From positions 124,001 to 188,000 of the forward strand of contig JAEUJW010000036.1 in assembly GCA_016793465.1 (NCBI GenBank): a DNA stretch of 64,000 nt, written 5' to 3'. Under the pieces are notes generated by a model that was not told where the DNA came from, made no database searches, and saw only the letters and a list, made by a program, of their open reading frames with translations. This document shows positions 17,290 to 28,100 of the stretch, in pieces. Made by a program: the position numbers and the translations under genes. Every line of letters starts with the position of its first letter. Within the stretch, counting starts at the first letter, position 1. The DNA is from Myxococcales bacterium (lineage in GTDB: Bacteria > Myxococcota > Polyangia > Nannocystales > Nannocystaceae).

Positions 17290-17952
17290 TTACTTGAGCG
17301 CGACTTCGTCGACGAGCTCTTTCATGTGCCGGAGCTCGCCGGCGAGTTCGTCCGCGACTTGGCTTGCATCGTCCACCTCGATCGTGCTCCCGGCGAGCAG
17401 CCGCGGGGTCACGGCCTCGATCGCCTCGGCGACGCGGACCAGCTCGGCGGTCGTGGCCACGCGCTGGGCCACGATCGCCGGCAGGTCCGGCGGGCTCTGG
17501 CCGGCGGCCCTGACGGCGTCGATGTGGAGTTGGAGGCGGTCGGCGCGGGTGGCGAGCTCGCGGGTGCCTTCGACCAGCTCTCCGATCCGCGTGTAGCTGT
17601 CGGCGAGGATGGCCTGCACCGATGCATCGGCGGCGGTCAACCCGTCGTAGAGGGCGCGGTGGGCCTTCCGGATCCGCATCGCCAGGGCGAGGACCTCACG
17701 CGACTTGAGCGACGGGCGCTCGTCGCTCGGCGGCGCGAACGACGGACCGGACGTGAGTGCGGTCCGGGGGCGCCGTAGGGCCGTCGCGCCGACCGTCGCG
17801 GCGTAGATCACCGCCCCGCCGACGGCGACGATCCACCCGCCGAACGCCGCGCCCACGCCGGTCGCCGCCAGGACCACCAGCGGGGCCGGGCGCACCGCGT
17901 CCCGCAGGAGCGACCCGTGGGGCGTTTCCGTGGGGCGGGAGGGACGGGCCAC
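17290..17952 (-). CDS. Membrane-anchored coiled-coil protein
   Basis: About 220 residues from the GTG at 17952. The frame stays open to 18021, and the start is uncertain because no good ribosome site is visible. Residues 25-60 form two adjacent hydrophobic segments (LVVLAATGVGAAFGGW, VAVGGAVIYAATVG), a hairpin in the membrane. The rest is a long helical coil (LALAMRIRKAHRALYDGL, then TRELATRADRLQLHIDAV) ending MKELVDEVALK. This arrangement recalls XpaC-like proteins, but the similarity is only architectural. Operon with the gene at 16087. Confidence 0.55.
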   Translation of the reverse strand: MARPSRPTETPHGSLLRDAVRPAPLVVLAATGVGAAFGGWIVAVGGAVIYAATVGATALRRPRTALTSGPSFAPPSDERPSLKSREVLALAMRIRKAHRALYDGLTAADASVQAILADSYTRIGELVEGTRELATRADRLQLHIDAVRAAGQSPPDLPAIVAQRVATTAELVRVAEAIEAVTPRLLAGSTIEVDDASQVADELAGELRHMKELVDEVALK

Positions 17953-18007
17953 GCACCGGGCAACGTAGGCCTTTACCCGCGAATTTTCCAGCGTCCTACG
18001 CGTGCGC

Positions 18008-18042
18008 GTTCGCCCGCGCAAACGCTGTCAGCGCGGGCGAAC
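18008..18042. promoter_or_regulatory. Perfect 12-bp inverted repeat upstream of 17290
   Basis: GTTCGCCCGCGC, an 11-base loop, then GCGCGGGCGAAC. It lies just upstream of the leftward membrane protein gene and downstream of a decayed ATPase fragment. It could be an operator or the terminator of the lost ATPase gene; no T-run is present. Confidence 0.4.
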
Positions 18043-18063
18043 GAGCCCGTGCCGGCAGATTCT

Positions 18064-18168
18064 TCAGTGTGACTGGCCGGTGGATACGCCCGCGGGCGAG
18101 CCCTCGCGGTGCCCGAGCAGCCGCAGCGCGTTGACGACGACCAGCAGCGTCGAGCCCTCGTGCAACGT
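18064..18168 (-). pseudogene. C-terminal scrap of a second P1B-type metal ATPase
   Basis: The leftward reading TLHEGSTLLVVVNALRLLG, followed by a short tail and a stop at 18064, matches the last transmembrane segment and end of P1B-4 ATPases. It is nearly the same as the intact copy ending at 22667 (HEGSTLVVVANALRLL). Everything upstream is gone: at 18169 the sequence changes abruptly to an NHL-repeat gene in the other direction, itself missing its start. The pair marks an old deletion or recombination joint. Confidence 0.7.
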
Positions 18169-18180
18169 ACGACCCTGCGA

Positions 18181-18880
18181 CGGAGACGGCGGTGACCCTG
18201 GCCGGGACCGGTGACCGCGGCTTCGGCGGTGATGGTGGGCCTGTCGGAGCAGCGCTGTTCGACCTCCCGGTAGCGACTGCCTTCGATGGTGAGGGCAACA
18301 TGTTCATCACAGACCAGGTCAACCAGCGGATCAGAATGGTCGATCGGCAGGGGATCGTGCGAACCGTCTGCGGGAACGGTATCCCGGGCTTCTTCGGCGA
18401 CAGTGGTCCGGCCGCGTCGGCGCAGGTCGGCTTCCCCGGTGGAGAGTCGCCCCCACCCTCGGGCGTCTCGTCGTTGATTTTGTAGGCGATCTCTACTTCG
18501 CAGATTCCAGCAACCATCGCGTACGCCGGATCGACCTCGCCGGCACGATCACTACGGTCGCCGGTAACGGCGATCCAACCTACGTCGGTGATGGTGTCCC
18601 GGCCATCCTCGCCTCGCTCTCACGGCCGAGCGACGTCGACGTCGATGGCTCCGGGAATCTTTACATCGCCGACACGGACAACGCCTGCATCCGTCGGGTC
18701 GATCCCGACGGGGTGATCACCACGATCGCAGGAACTTGCGGTGTCCGTGGATACGCCGGTGACGGGGGGATGGCGACGGCCGCACTCCTCGATCAGCCGT
18801 ACGGCGTGGCGCTCGGTGAAGACACTCTTTACGTCGCCGACACGCTCAATCACCGCATCCGTGTTCTCGGGCTCGAGTGA
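18181..18880 (+). pseudogene. NHL-repeat beta-propeller protein, truncated and frameshifted
   Basis: At least four NHL units can be read (AGTGDRGFGGDGGPV, GDLYFADSSNHRVRRID, GNLYIADTDNACIRRVD, TLYVADTLNHRIRVL). The first reading frame stops at 18485, and the remaining propeller blades continue in another frame from about 18450 to the stop at 18880. The 5' end, with any signal peptide, is missing at the joint with the ATPase scrap. NHL proteins of this style are usually secreted binding propellers. The gene is dead as it stands. Confidence 0.7.
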
Positions 18881-18897
18881 TCGCCGGTACGGCCGGC

Positions 18898-20865
18898 TCA
18901 GTCGAATTTCGATAGGTTGCAGACCGTGTCGAATTCGTTCTGACCCGTACCATTCGGATTTGGGATCGCCGGACACTCTCGGCTGCAGCCGACAAACTCG
19001 ACGCACGCACTGGCTGCGTAGTTTGCCGTGAAGTCCCTGCGAAGAATCTTTCCGCCCTCCTTCGAGAGTTCGTCGAGATCGGGGTTGAGCTGGCCGATGT
19101 CCTTTTCGAGGTCCTCTTCACGGAGACCGAGCTCGGAGGCGGCGCGGCGCAGGTTCACGTCTTCGTCGAACGAGAGGAACGTGGTGATGACCGGTTCCTT
19201 CTCGGTGTCGGGGGGCACACCGGCAGCGCTGAGCGCGTCGTTGAATCGACGGGTGTCCTGCTCGAGCAGCTCGTCGAACTCCTCGCGGACCGGGTAGAGC
19301 GCGCGGATGAGCTCCTTGTCGAGATCGGTGAATTGAGTCTCTGCCTGGCCGTTGTCGAGTGAGTAGCGGAGATCGTCCTGGCGCTTGATCATGCCGGAGC
19401 TGTGGCAGCCCATGCATGAGACCCCGTTACGGACCAGGAAGTCCTTCTGGCTCTCGTCCTGGACGATCTTGATCGGGCCCTCGTTGAGTCGGCCTCCGGC
19501 CGCGTTGGTCAGCATGTACGCCTGCAGCCCGTTCGGCAGGTTGAAGATAATCTCGCCGCCGTCGAACTTGAAATCGAGCGGGTGCACGCCGATGTTCTGC
19601 TGACCGCTCTGGCCGGCGAAGTCATAGCTCAGCCAGAACACCCGGTTGTTGGCGTCGGTGAAGCGGTGGCGCTCGATCACTCGGTTGAAGTCTGACACGT
19701 CGGAGTCATGGAAGCCGGCACGTGCGACCTTTCCGTCGTCATTAGCCTTCTCGTCCTCGATGTTGAGTAGGATGTCGATGTTGAGCCGATCCGTAAGACA
19801 CTCGTCCGGGCCGCAGTCGGGGTCCTGTATGCGCAGCTTGGCGCTACGGGTCGGGATCCCGAGGATGTCGTAGTACAGGGGCGAGCGCGACGACACGTCG
19901 ACGAATGCGTCGCCAGGCATGACTGGGAAATGTGTGCCAGTCAGGGTTTTGATGTTGAGCGCGATCTGGCCGATGTACTCGATGTTGTACGGGTTCTGGT
20001 CCGAGATCATCTCCCACTTGTCGTTGAACTCCTTGGCGAGCTCCTCAAGCTCGTCACGGAAGTAGAACGACGGCTCGCTGAGCCGTGGTTTCGCCTCGCC
20101 ATCGTCGCGATCCCAGTCGTAGTCGCTGATGTCGACGCGGTAGATCAGCTTCTCGGGATCGATCGGCACCGGTGCCTTGATCAGTGTCTCCTGTGACAGG
20201 CTGTTGACCAGCTTGATCAGCGCCTGGCGGAACACCTCGATCTCGCCGTCGCACCATCCCGCGTTGTACAGGTGAACGAACGTGAAGTAGCGGGTGAATT
20301 TCTGGTTCTGCAGCGGGACCGTACCGAGGTCGATGTTGATCTTCTGCAGCATCGCGTCACGGGTCATGAACGGCTGGTCGCCGCAGCCCTGCACGCCCGC
20401 GCAATTGGCGATCCAGTCTTGCACCGACTGGATGTCGCTCGAGGTGGGACGCGACATCTCGGTCAGCGGGGGCATAGGTGCTTCGGCCGCGGCCATGCGC
20501 ACATAAACTCGAGAGTCGTTCGGCTTGCCCGGTTCGACCTTGTCGTTGGCGATCAGGGCGTCGAGATCAAGGATGTAGTCCATTCCCCCCTGGGCCACGC
20601 TGCCCGCGCCGTGGCACTTCGCGCAGTTGGCCTCGAAGACCGACAGGACGCGCGGCTCGAGATCGACGCAGGCGATTGGTACATCGCTCGGCGGCGGGCC
20701 TTCCCCATCTTCGGAAGCGCCTGTCTCCGAGCCGCCGGTCCCCTCGGCTGTGCCTCCGCTGTCGCCATCGGTCTCGGTCTCCTGGGGGAGGACGACGGGG
20801 GAACACGCCATCGTGAGCGCGACGAGGGACAGATAGAACGAGGGGGTGAGAGGACGGGTGCGCAT
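18898..20865 (-). CDS. Large diheme cytochrome-like lipoprotein
   Basis: 655 residues with lipobox LTMAC, a Gly/Ser/Thr/Asp linker and two heme sites far apart: CAKCH near residue 84, inside a cytochrome c-like module (PMPPLTEMSRPTSSDIQSVQDWIANC), and CMGCH near residue 490. The 350 residues between look like a beta-rich region with an aromatic-rich start (FTRYFTFVHLYNAGWCDGEIE). It is larger than the other heme lipoproteins of the window and not obviously behind a BlaI-type operator. It probably takes part in electron transfer or redox chemistry in the envelope. Stop codons of this and the NHL remnant face each other 17 bp apart. Confidence 0.75.
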   Translation of the reverse strand: MRTRPLTPSFYLSLVALTMACSPVVLPQETETDGDSGGTAEGTGGSETGASEDGEGPPPSDVPIACVDLEPRVLSVFEANCAKCHGAGSVAQGGMDYILDLDALIANDKVEPGKPNDSRVYVRMAAAEAPMPPLTEMSRPTSSDIQSVQDWIANCAGVQGCGDQPFMTRDAMLQKINIDLGTVPLQNQKFTRYFTFVHLYNAGWCDGEIEVFRQALIKLVNSLSQETLIKAPVPIDPEKLIYRVDISDYDWDRDDGEAKPRLSEPSFYFRDELEELAKEFNDKWEMISDQNPYNIEYIGQIALNIKTLTGTHFPVMPGDAFVDVSSRSPLYYDILGIPTRSAKLRIQDPDCGPDECLTDRLNIDILLNIEDEKANDDGKVARAGFHDSDVSDFNRVIERHRFTDANNRVFWLSYDFAGQSGQQNIGVHPLDFKFDGGEIIFNLPNGLQAYMLTNAAGGRLNEGPIKIVQDESQKDFLVRNGVSCMGCHSSGMIKRQDDLRYSLDNGQAETQFTDLDKELIRALYPVREEFDELLEQDTRRFNDALSAAGVPPDTEKEPVITTFLSFDEDVNLRRAASELGLREEDLEKDIGQLNPDLDELSKEGGKILRRDFTANYAASACVEFVGCSRECPAIPNPNGTGQNEFDTVCNLSKFD

Positions 20866-21054
20866 CGCGTTGCGGCTCCTGGACGTATACGCAGAATTTT
20901 ACGGCGCCCGGAGGAGCCGCCGAACGGTGCTCGACCGGTGTCGGTCGTGCACACGGAGATTTATATTCTCTCTATTCCCAGTAACGATCTCAGGCCGATC
21001 GATCACGGTAGACAGAAATATTTCTATGATTGTACATATGCTCGGTTTCGTACA

Positions 21055-22521
21055 TCATGTCCAAGGCCGTGACCGGGACTTGCGGCGGCGGACAAAGCCA
21101 GCAAAGAGAACCGCCCAGGTGAGTGCTGGGGCCGTGCGTCCGCTGACGAGGCATGAGCAACCGTCCTCTCCTTCCTCGTTGGGCATCGTGGTACTCGAGG
21201 ATCCACCCCCTTCGCCCTGTCCGGTGCCGCCTGCCGATCCGGTGGGAACTGATCCGGTATCGTCCGTCGTCCCGCCCGAGGTGGTCGGATCGTCGCCGGA
21301 GCTCGATCCCGGCATGGGCGCCTCCACACCGACATAGAGCGTCACCTCGTCGGCTCCGACGTTGCGGTCGTGGTCGATGCCCTCGACGCGCAGGCGGTAG
21401 GTGCCCGTGGGCAGGCCGGAGAGCGCCCACTTGGTCTGGAAGTTGAAAGTCGGCTGCTCCTGGGCGAGCACGTCGTCCTTGTAGACCATGAGCTTCCAGC
21501 CGGCGCCGTCATGGTTGTCGGTAACGGCGACCTCGAGATCGACGCTCGCGCCCGCCTCGAGCTCGAGCCCGTCCTCCGGCGCCAGGATTTCGACGAGCGG
21601 CGGCTCGGTGTCGGGGCCATTCGGACCGAAGTAGGCCAGGAGCTCGGCGTGGGTGTTCTGAGCGCCACCCGGGCACCAGTAGTCGTGGGTCGACTGACAG
21701 TTGATACCCCCGGTCGCCGCGTTGTACTCCTCGCACTGGTCGCCCCAGACCTTTGGCGAGTTGTCGACGTACGGGTGCATGACCAGCGGCGAGTTCTGAC
21801 TGGTATCGATGTGTGCGAGGCCGAACGCGTGCGCCGCCTCGTGGAGCGCGGTGGTCGAGAGGGTGTTGGTCTGGTTCGGGGACGCCGCGGCGGTAAACGC
21901 GAGGGTCGTGTCACGCCACCAGCGATCGCCGCAGTCGCTGCTGCAGGACACACCGAGCACGCCGTTTGGAAGGCCGACGAGATCCGGGGTCCCACCCATC
22001 ATGACCATCGCGTAGGGCAGCTCGGGCGGCGGAGCCTTCTCATAGGCGACGCGGACGCCGTAGGGTTCGAGCAGATTGACGAAGGTCTCGATGATAGCGA
22101 GCGCCTGGGCCTCGGTGCCAGAGAACCCGGGGTAATCGAACTTGTTGGAGGGGATGCAGGTGGACTCCATCAGTGCCGAGTTGGTCCCGCCCGACATCTC
22201 GCCGCCGAAGAAATTGAGGAAGATCGTGGTGCGATGCGGCGGGTAGTCCCACTCGGCCTGGGTCGCGGGGTTCGGCTCGGACGGCGCGAACAGCTCCCGA
22301 GGGCCGACCACATCGCCGTGGCGCTCCAGGCCCCTCGTCTCCAGCATCGCGTCGAACTGCCGGCGTCGTTCGTCTCGCTCCGCCTCGCTGAGCTCGCGTG
22401 ACGGCGCGACGGGCTGGCCAAAGAGCGTCGATGGACCGCCCATCGCAGCCTGCGCATCGGTGGACGCGAAGGCGATCGAGCACAGGGAGACGAGCATCGC
22501 GGGAACGTACATACGAGACAT
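21055..22521 (-). CDS. Secreted zinc metalloprotease with MYXO-CTERM-like tail
   Basis: 488 residues from the ATG at 22521 (a start at 22560 is possible). A signal peptide ends at AQA near residue 25. The zinc motif HEAAHAFGLAH (H227, H231, H237) is of metzincin type (HExxHxxGxxH). A beta domain follows (about 310-400, EPPLVEILAPEDGLEL) resembling an Ig-like or bacterial cadherin fold, then a Gly/Ser/Thr linker. The C-terminus, with a Cys-x-Cys, a hydrophobic segment and RRRKSR, is the MYXO-CTERM sorting signal of myxobacteria. It is probably a surface-released protease. It stands downstream of the metal ATPase operon, after a hairpin. Confidence 0.8.
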   Translation of the reverse strand: MSRMYVPAMLVSLCSIAFASTDAQAAMGGPSTLFGQPVAPSRELSEAERDERRRQFDAMLETRGLERHGDVVGPRELFAPSEPNPATQAEWDYPPHRTTIFLNFFGGEMSGGTNSALMESTCIPSNKFDYPGFSGTEAQALAIIETFVNLLEPYGVRVAYEKAPPPELPYAMVMMGGTPDLVGLPNGVLGVSCSSDCGDRWWRDTTLAFTAAASPNQTNTLSTTALHEAAHAFGLAHIDTSQNSPLVMHPYVDNSPKVWGDQCEEYNAATGGINCQSTHDYWCPGGAQNTHAELLAYFGPNGPDTEPPLVEILAPEDGLELEAGASVDLEVAVTDNHDGAGWKLMVYKDDVLAQEQPTFNFQTKWALSGLPTGTYRLRVEGIDHDRNVGADEVTLYVGVEAPMPGSSSGDDPTTSGGTTDDTGSVPTGSAGGTGQGEGGGSSSTTMPNEEGEDGCSCLVSGRTAPALTWAVLFAGFVRRRKSRSRPWT

Positions 22522-22606
22522 GGGAGGTTTATCGCGATGATTATGTTTAATCGCAAGCAATTATGCGATGGCGCGTGGTTCGTAATCACCGCAATAGAGT
22601 TCCGCC

Positions 22607-22628
22607 GAGACGCACCGCTGTGCGTCTC
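22607..22628. terminator. Hairpin after the metal-efflux operon
   Basis: GAGACGCAC-CGCT-GTGCGTCTC, perfect 9-bp arms, 39 bp beyond the ATPase stop in the direction of transcription. It has no clear T-run, so it is either a T-less terminator or an mRNA-stabilising end. Confidence 0.5.
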
Positions 22629-22666
22629 GTGTATTGCAGTTCTCTCGCGGTGACGATGGATCGGGG

Positions 22667-25183
22667 TTAGTGCTTGGTTCTGAGATCGCGGTATGCGAGC
22701 AGGCGCAGGGCATTTGCAACGACGACGAGCGTCGAGCCTTCGTGCAACGCGACGGCTGCCCCGATCCCCGCGAAGCCGAACAGCGTCGCAGGGATGAGGA
22801 AGACGACCATGCCGAGGCTCGCCCACAGGTTCTGACGGATGATCCGGCGGCACGACCGGCTGAGGCCGACCGCGAACGGGAGACCGTGGAGGTCGTCGCT
22901 CATCAAGGCGACGTCGGCTGTCTCGAGGGCGACGTCGGAGCCGCCGGCGCCCATGGCAATTCCGACGGTCGCGCTGGCGAGGGCGGGGGCGTCGTTGACG
23001 CCGTCGCCGACCATGGCGACCCTGCTCGACGAACGGGCCAGCTCGGCGACCGCCTCGACCTTGTGCTCGGGGAGGAGGTCGCCGCGAGCCTCGGTGATAC
23101 CGACCTCTCGGGCGACCGCGTCGGCGACCCGCTGGTTGTCGCCGGTGAGCATGATGGTCTTGCCGACCCCGAGCTCCCGCAGGCGTTCGAGCACCGGTCG
23201 GGCCGAGGGGCGTGGCGTGTCCATCACCCCGAGGACTCCGGAAAACGTACCGCCGAATTCCACGACCATGACCGTACGGCCCCGGCCTTCGACTTCGCTG
23301 ACGAGCGACTGAATCGGTGGGGGCAGCGTGCCGCCGTCGCGGGTGAACAGGCCAGGCTTGCCGATCCGTACGGTCGTACCGTCGATCCGCCCGCGCAGTC
23401 CGAAGCCGGTGATCGCGGCGACATCGGTGGCATCGGGTAGCACCGCCAACCGGGCCTCGGCGCCCTCGACGACCGCACGCGCGAGTGGGTGGTCCGAGCG
23501 GCGCTCGAGCGCGCCGGCGATGGAGAGCAACTGCGCCACGTCGACGCCCTGTGCCGGTCGCACGTCGGTGAGGCGGGGCTTGCCCTCGGTCAGGGTGCCG
23601 GTCTTGTCGAAAGCGATCGCGCCGACGCTGCCGAGCGCCTCGAGGTGCGCGCCACCCTTGACCAGCACGCCGCCGCGAGCAGCCCGGGCGACACCCGCGA
23701 GCACGGCGCTCGGGGTGGCGATGGCCAGCGCGCACGGGCTCGCGGCCACGAGCACGGCCATCGCCCGGTAGAAGCTGGCCGAGAACGGCTCGGGGAGGAC
23801 GACCCAGGCGAAGAGGAGGAGGACGACGAGGCCGAGGATCACCGGGACGAAGATCCGTTCGAACCGATCGGTGAACTGCTGGGTCGGCGACTTCTGGGTC
23901 TCGGCCTCGGTGACGAGCTTGACGACCCGCGCGAGCGTGCTGTCGGCGGCCACTCGAGTGACGAGCACTTCGAGGGCGCCCGGTCCGTTGATCGTTCCGG
24001 CGAACACTCGGTGTTCGGGGTCGATGCGGACGGGGTCTGCGAGCGCCCCTGGGGGATCGGCGTGCGGCCGCTTGTCGACCGGCACGCTCTCACCTGTGAT
24101 CGGCGCCTGGTCGACGCTGCTCTCACCGCGTGCGACGACGCCGTCGGCCGGGATCCGGGTGTTCGGCTTGATGATGAGGCGATCGCCGATCGCCAGCTCG
24201 ACGACCGGGACGACCGCCTCCCCCCCCGTGGTGAGCTTGACCGCGGTCGCGGGCACGAGCTCGGTCAGGCCGGCGATCGCCTTGCGGGCGCGTGACATGG
24301 CGTAGCCCTCGAGCCCGTGGCCGAAGCTGAACAGGAACAGCAGCAGGGCGCCCTCGGCGAACTCACCGAGAGCAGCAGCGCCGCCGGCCGCGACCAGCAT
24401 GAGGAAGTCGATCTCGAAGCGCCCGGCGCGGATCGCCTCGTAAGCCTCGCGGATCGTGAAGTACCCGCCGAACAGATACGCGAGCGCGTAGAGCACCATC
24501 GACACGGCCGGTGGGGCCACGCCTTCGAGCAACCAGCCGGCGCCGGTCAGAACACCACACAGGACGCTGAAGACCAGCTCGGATCGCTCGCCGAAGGGGC
24601 CACCGTGGGAGTGTTCGCCGGGCCCGTGCTTGTGGCCGTCGTGCTCGCCTGGCCCGTGTTTATGGCCGTCGTGCTCACCCGGCCCGTGCTTGTGATCGGC
24701 GTGCTCGTTGCGGGTGTGGCTGTGACCTTCGTGCGGGTCTCCGGGCTGCAAGCCGGCGCGCTTCAGGTACTCGAGGGCCTTCGGTTCGCCGATCTGGCGC
24801 GGGTCGAACTCGATGGCCGCGCGCCGTGTCCCGAAGCTGACCGCCGCATAGAGGACCCCGCGCTCGCGCCGCAGGGCCGCCTCGACCACGCGGGCGTGCC
24901 GCTCGTGACGCACGCCGCGGACAGACACCCGGAGGTGGCCGTACTGCTCGGCGAGTTCGGCCCCGGCGGCGTGCACGAGCTTCTCGACCTCCGACGGAGC
25001 GATCGTCCCGGCGTCGAAGTGCACGCACAGCCGAGGCTTCTGCGCATCGGGTGTCGTGTCGATATGCGCGTCGAGCACGCCCGGGCGACCGCGCACGGCG
25101 ATCAGCAGGCGATGGACGCAAGGATCGGCCTGCTCGGCGTCGTGCGGAAGGACGAGCGGGAGGTCGAGCTTCAGCTTGTTCAT
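22667..25183 (-). CDS. P1B-4-type heavy-metal ATPase with His-rich N-terminus
   Basis: 838 residues. Exports divalent metal from the cytoplasm using ATP. Two degenerate metal-binding-like domains without CxxC lie at 1-150. A His-rich loop (150-195) contains repeats of HDGHKHGPGE. Eight transmembrane segments follow. SPC is in TM6 (about residue 480), DKTGTLT at about 525, a HPLARA motif, GDGVNDAPAL, and HEGST in TM8 (about 814). SPC with HEGST marks the P1B-4 subgroup (Co, Zn, Cd and related ions), not copper CPC pumps. Its ATG overlaps the CzcA stop by four bases. It is the last gene of the six-gene BlaI-M56-CzcCBA-ATPase operon and relays cytosolic metal to the periplasm for the RND pump. 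Confidence 0.9.
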   Translation of the reverse strand: MNKLKLDLPLVLPHDAEQADPCVHRLLIAVRGRPGVLDAHIDTTPDAQKPRLCVHFDAGTIAPSEVEKLVHAAGAELAEQYGHLRVSVRGVRHERHARVVEAALRRERGVLYAAVSFGTRRAAIEFDPRQIGEPKALEYLKRAGLQPGDPHEGHSHTRNEHADHKHGPGEHDGHKHGPGEHDGHKHGPGEHSHGGPFGERSELVFSVLCGVLTGAGWLLEGVAPPAVSMVLYALAYLFGGYFTIREAYEAIRAGRFEIDFLMLVAAGGAAALGEFAEGALLLFLFSFGHGLEGYAMSRARKAIAGLTELVPATAVKLTTGGEAVVPVVELAIGDRLIIKPNTRIPADGVVARGESSVDQAPITGESVPVDKRPHADPPGALADPVRIDPEHRVFAGTINGPGALEVLVTRVAADSTLARVVKLVTEAETQKSPTQQFTDRFERIFVPVILGLVVLLLFAWVVLPEPFSASFYRAMAVLVAASPCALAIATPSAVLAGVARAARGGVLVKGGAHLEALGSVGAIAFDKTGTLTEGKPRLTDVRPAQGVDVAQLLSIAGALERRSDHPLARAVVEGAEARLAVLPDATDVAAITGFGLRGRIDGTTVRIGKPGLFTRDGGTLPPPIQSLVSEVEGRGRTVMVVEFGGTFSGVLGVMDTPRPSARPVLERLRELGVGKTIMLTGDNQRVADAVAREVGITEARGDLLPEHKVEAVAELARSSSRVAMVGDGVNDAPALASATVGIAMGAGGSDVALETADVALMSDDLHGLPFAVGLSRSCRRIIRQNLWASLGMVVFLIPATLFGFAGIGAAVALHEGSTLVVVANALRLLAYRDLRTKH
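24606..24708. repeat. Three 30-bp repeats encoding the His-rich loop
   Basis: Three near-identical 30-bp units (GGCCCGTGYTTRTGGCCGTC core) inside the ATPase gene encode the tandem HDGHKHGPGE peptides. They probably vary in copy number between strains. Confidence 0.65.
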
Positions 25184-28100
25184 GGGGCGTGTTCCTTTGA
25201 GGGCCGCCGTTCTTCCTTGCGGTAGACGAACGCGTAGATCGTGGGCAGTACGAACAGGGTCAAGAACGTAGCGCTGACCAGGCCGCCGATCACCACGGTG
25301 GCGAGCGGGCGCTGAACCTCGGCTCCAGCGCTGCCCGACAAGGCCATCGGTAGGAAGCCGAGTGCGGCGACCGTCGCGGTCATCACCACCGCCCGAAGGC
25401 GGCCCTCCGCACCTTCACGTGCGGCCTCCCGCGGGCCGTGGCCCTGGGCGCGGAGCTTCTTGACGGTTGTCAGGAGTACCACGCCGTTGAGCACCGCGAT
25501 CCCGAACAGCGCGATGAAGCCGATAGCCGCGCTGATCGAGAACGGCATGCCACGCGCCCAGAGCAACAGCACCCCACCGACGGCGGCGAACGGCACGTTG
25601 AGGTAGATGAGGAGCGCGGGCTTGATCTCCTGGAACGCCATGTACAACAGGACGAAGATCAGCCCGAGCGCGAGCGGCACCGCGAGTGCGAGCCGCTGGG
25701 TCGCGGCGGTGAGGTTCTCGAACTGACCGCCCCAGCGGACCACGTATCCGGTCGGCAGTTCGATCGCCGCCACGCGGGCCTGGGCCTCGCCGACGAAGCT
25801 CGCCAGGTCGCGCCCGCGGACGTTGACCTCGACGTTGGTCCGGCGACGCACCGACTGCCGGCTGATGCTGGCCGGGGAGTCGACGATCTGCATGCTGGCG
25901 ATCTGCCCGAGCGGCACAAGCTGGGCGCCGGGGCCGCTGACCGGGAGGATGCGGAGCTGCTCGATGTCGTCGCGCAGCCCCGCCGGCACGCGGACCTGCA
26001 GGCGGAAGCGTCGTTCGCCCTCGTAGACCTCACCGACCGCGCGCCCGCCGATCGCCTCAATCGCGTCGAGCGCGTCGCCCACCGACACGCCGTAGCGGGA
26101 TGCGGCGGCGCGATCGACGGTGACCTCGAGCGTGGGCAAGCCGGCGAGCTGCTCGCCGCGCACGTCGGTCGCGCCGGGGACGTCACGGACGGCGGTCTGG
26201 ATCTCGAGGCTGAGGCGCTCGAGGGTGCCGAGGTCGTCGCCGAACACGGTGATGGCGACGTCGCTGCGGGTCCCGCTGATGAGCTCGGCCATCCGCAGCT
26301 CGATCGGCTGTGAGAACGAGAAGCCCAGGCCGGGGAGCGCCCGGGTCAGGCGCTGCGACATCGCCTCGACCAGTCCCTCGCGCGTCGGGGCGGTCTGCCA
26401 CTCCTCGGGTGGCCGGAGGATGATGATCGCGTCCGACAGCTCGACCCCCATCGGGTCGGTGGCGATCTCGGCGCGGCCCGTCTTCGAGATGATGGTGACG
26501 ACCTCCGGGAACTCGCGCAACACCCGCTCGAAGCGGGTCGCGCCGGCGACGCTCTCCTCGAGCGACACGCTCGGGAGCCGGAGTACCTGGATGGCCAGGG
26601 CGCCCTCGTCGAGGCGCGGCACGAACTCCGCGCCCATACGCGAGCCGATCCAGCCGGCGACGCCGAGCATGGCCAGGCACAGGACGATGAGCAGGCGCGG
26701 GACGGCCATCGTCCACCCGAGCACACGCGGGTAGACGCGATGGAGCAGGCGCACGATCAGCGGCTCCTTCTCCTCCGGCCGCTGGCGCAGCAGAGAGGCC
26801 ACCAGCACCGGGACGAACGTCAACGAGGCGATGAACGCACCGCAGAGGGCGAACAGCACGGTGATCGCCATCGGCTTGAACATCTTGCCCTCGATCCCCG
26901 CGAGCGTGAGGATCGGGACGTAGACGAGGACAATGATGGCCTCCCCGAACAGCGCTGCCCGGCGGACGTCGAGGGTCGCGCCGAGGACTACATCGGCGGC
27001 CTCACGGTAGGTCATCGGCCGGGTGCGCCCGCGGGCCGCCGCCGCAAGGTGAACGACCGCGTTCTCGACCACGATGATCGACCCGTCGACGACGATCCCG
27101 AAGTCGATCGCGCCGAGGCTCATCAGGTTCCCGCTGAGGCCGAGGGCCTTCATGCCGATGAAGGCAACCAGCATGGCGAACGGGATGGCGGCGGCGACGA
27201 TCAGCCCGCCGCGGATGCTGCCGAGGAGCAGGAACAGCACGGCGATCACGAACAACGCGCCCTCGGCGAGGTTCTTGGCGACCGTGACGATGGTGCGGTT
27301 CACCAGGGTGGCGCGGTCGTAGAAAACGTCGAGGCGGACGCCCGCGGGCAACGAGGGCTCGATCTGCTCGATCCGCGTCTTCACGTCCTCGACGACCGCG
27401 CGACCGTTGGCACCGACGAGCATCATGACGATGCCGGTGACGACCTCGCCGCGGCCGTCGCGGGTGACCGCGCCCTGGCGGATCAGCGGGGCGAAGTGGA
27501 CTCGCGCGATGTCCCGGACGCGGACCGGTACGCCGTCGTCGCGGGTCTCGATCAGCACGTCGCCGATCTCCTCGAGGCTCTGGATCCGTCCCTCGCCGCG
27601 GACGAGCAGTTGCTCGCCGGCGCGGACGAGGTAGCCGCCGCCGGCGGTCGCGTTGTTGCGCTCGAGGGCTTCGAAGAGCTCGCTCAGCGAGACGTCGAGC
27701 GCCCGCAGCCGGTCGGGCAGGACCTCGACCTCGTAGGTCTTCAGCTCGCCGCCGAACGAGTTGACCTCGACGACGCCGGGCACGCCGCGGAGCTCGAAGG
27801 CGATGAACCAGTCGAGGACGACGCGCAGCTCCATCGGCGTGTAGCAGGCGTCAGAGTCGGGCTCGTCCGCCCCGCACATGCTGTCGGCGCGGACCTCGAA
27901 TTGCAGGATCTCCCCTAGGCCGGAGCTCATCGGTCCGAGGTCGGGGGTGACGCCCGGGGGCAGGCGCTCGCGGGCTTGGGTCAGCCGCTCCGAGACCAAC
28001 TGACGCGCGCGCAGCAGGTCGGTGTCCTCCTCGAACACGACCGTCACCGCCGACAAGCCGAAGCGCGAGATGCTGCGGATCTCGGTCACACCCGGGAGGC

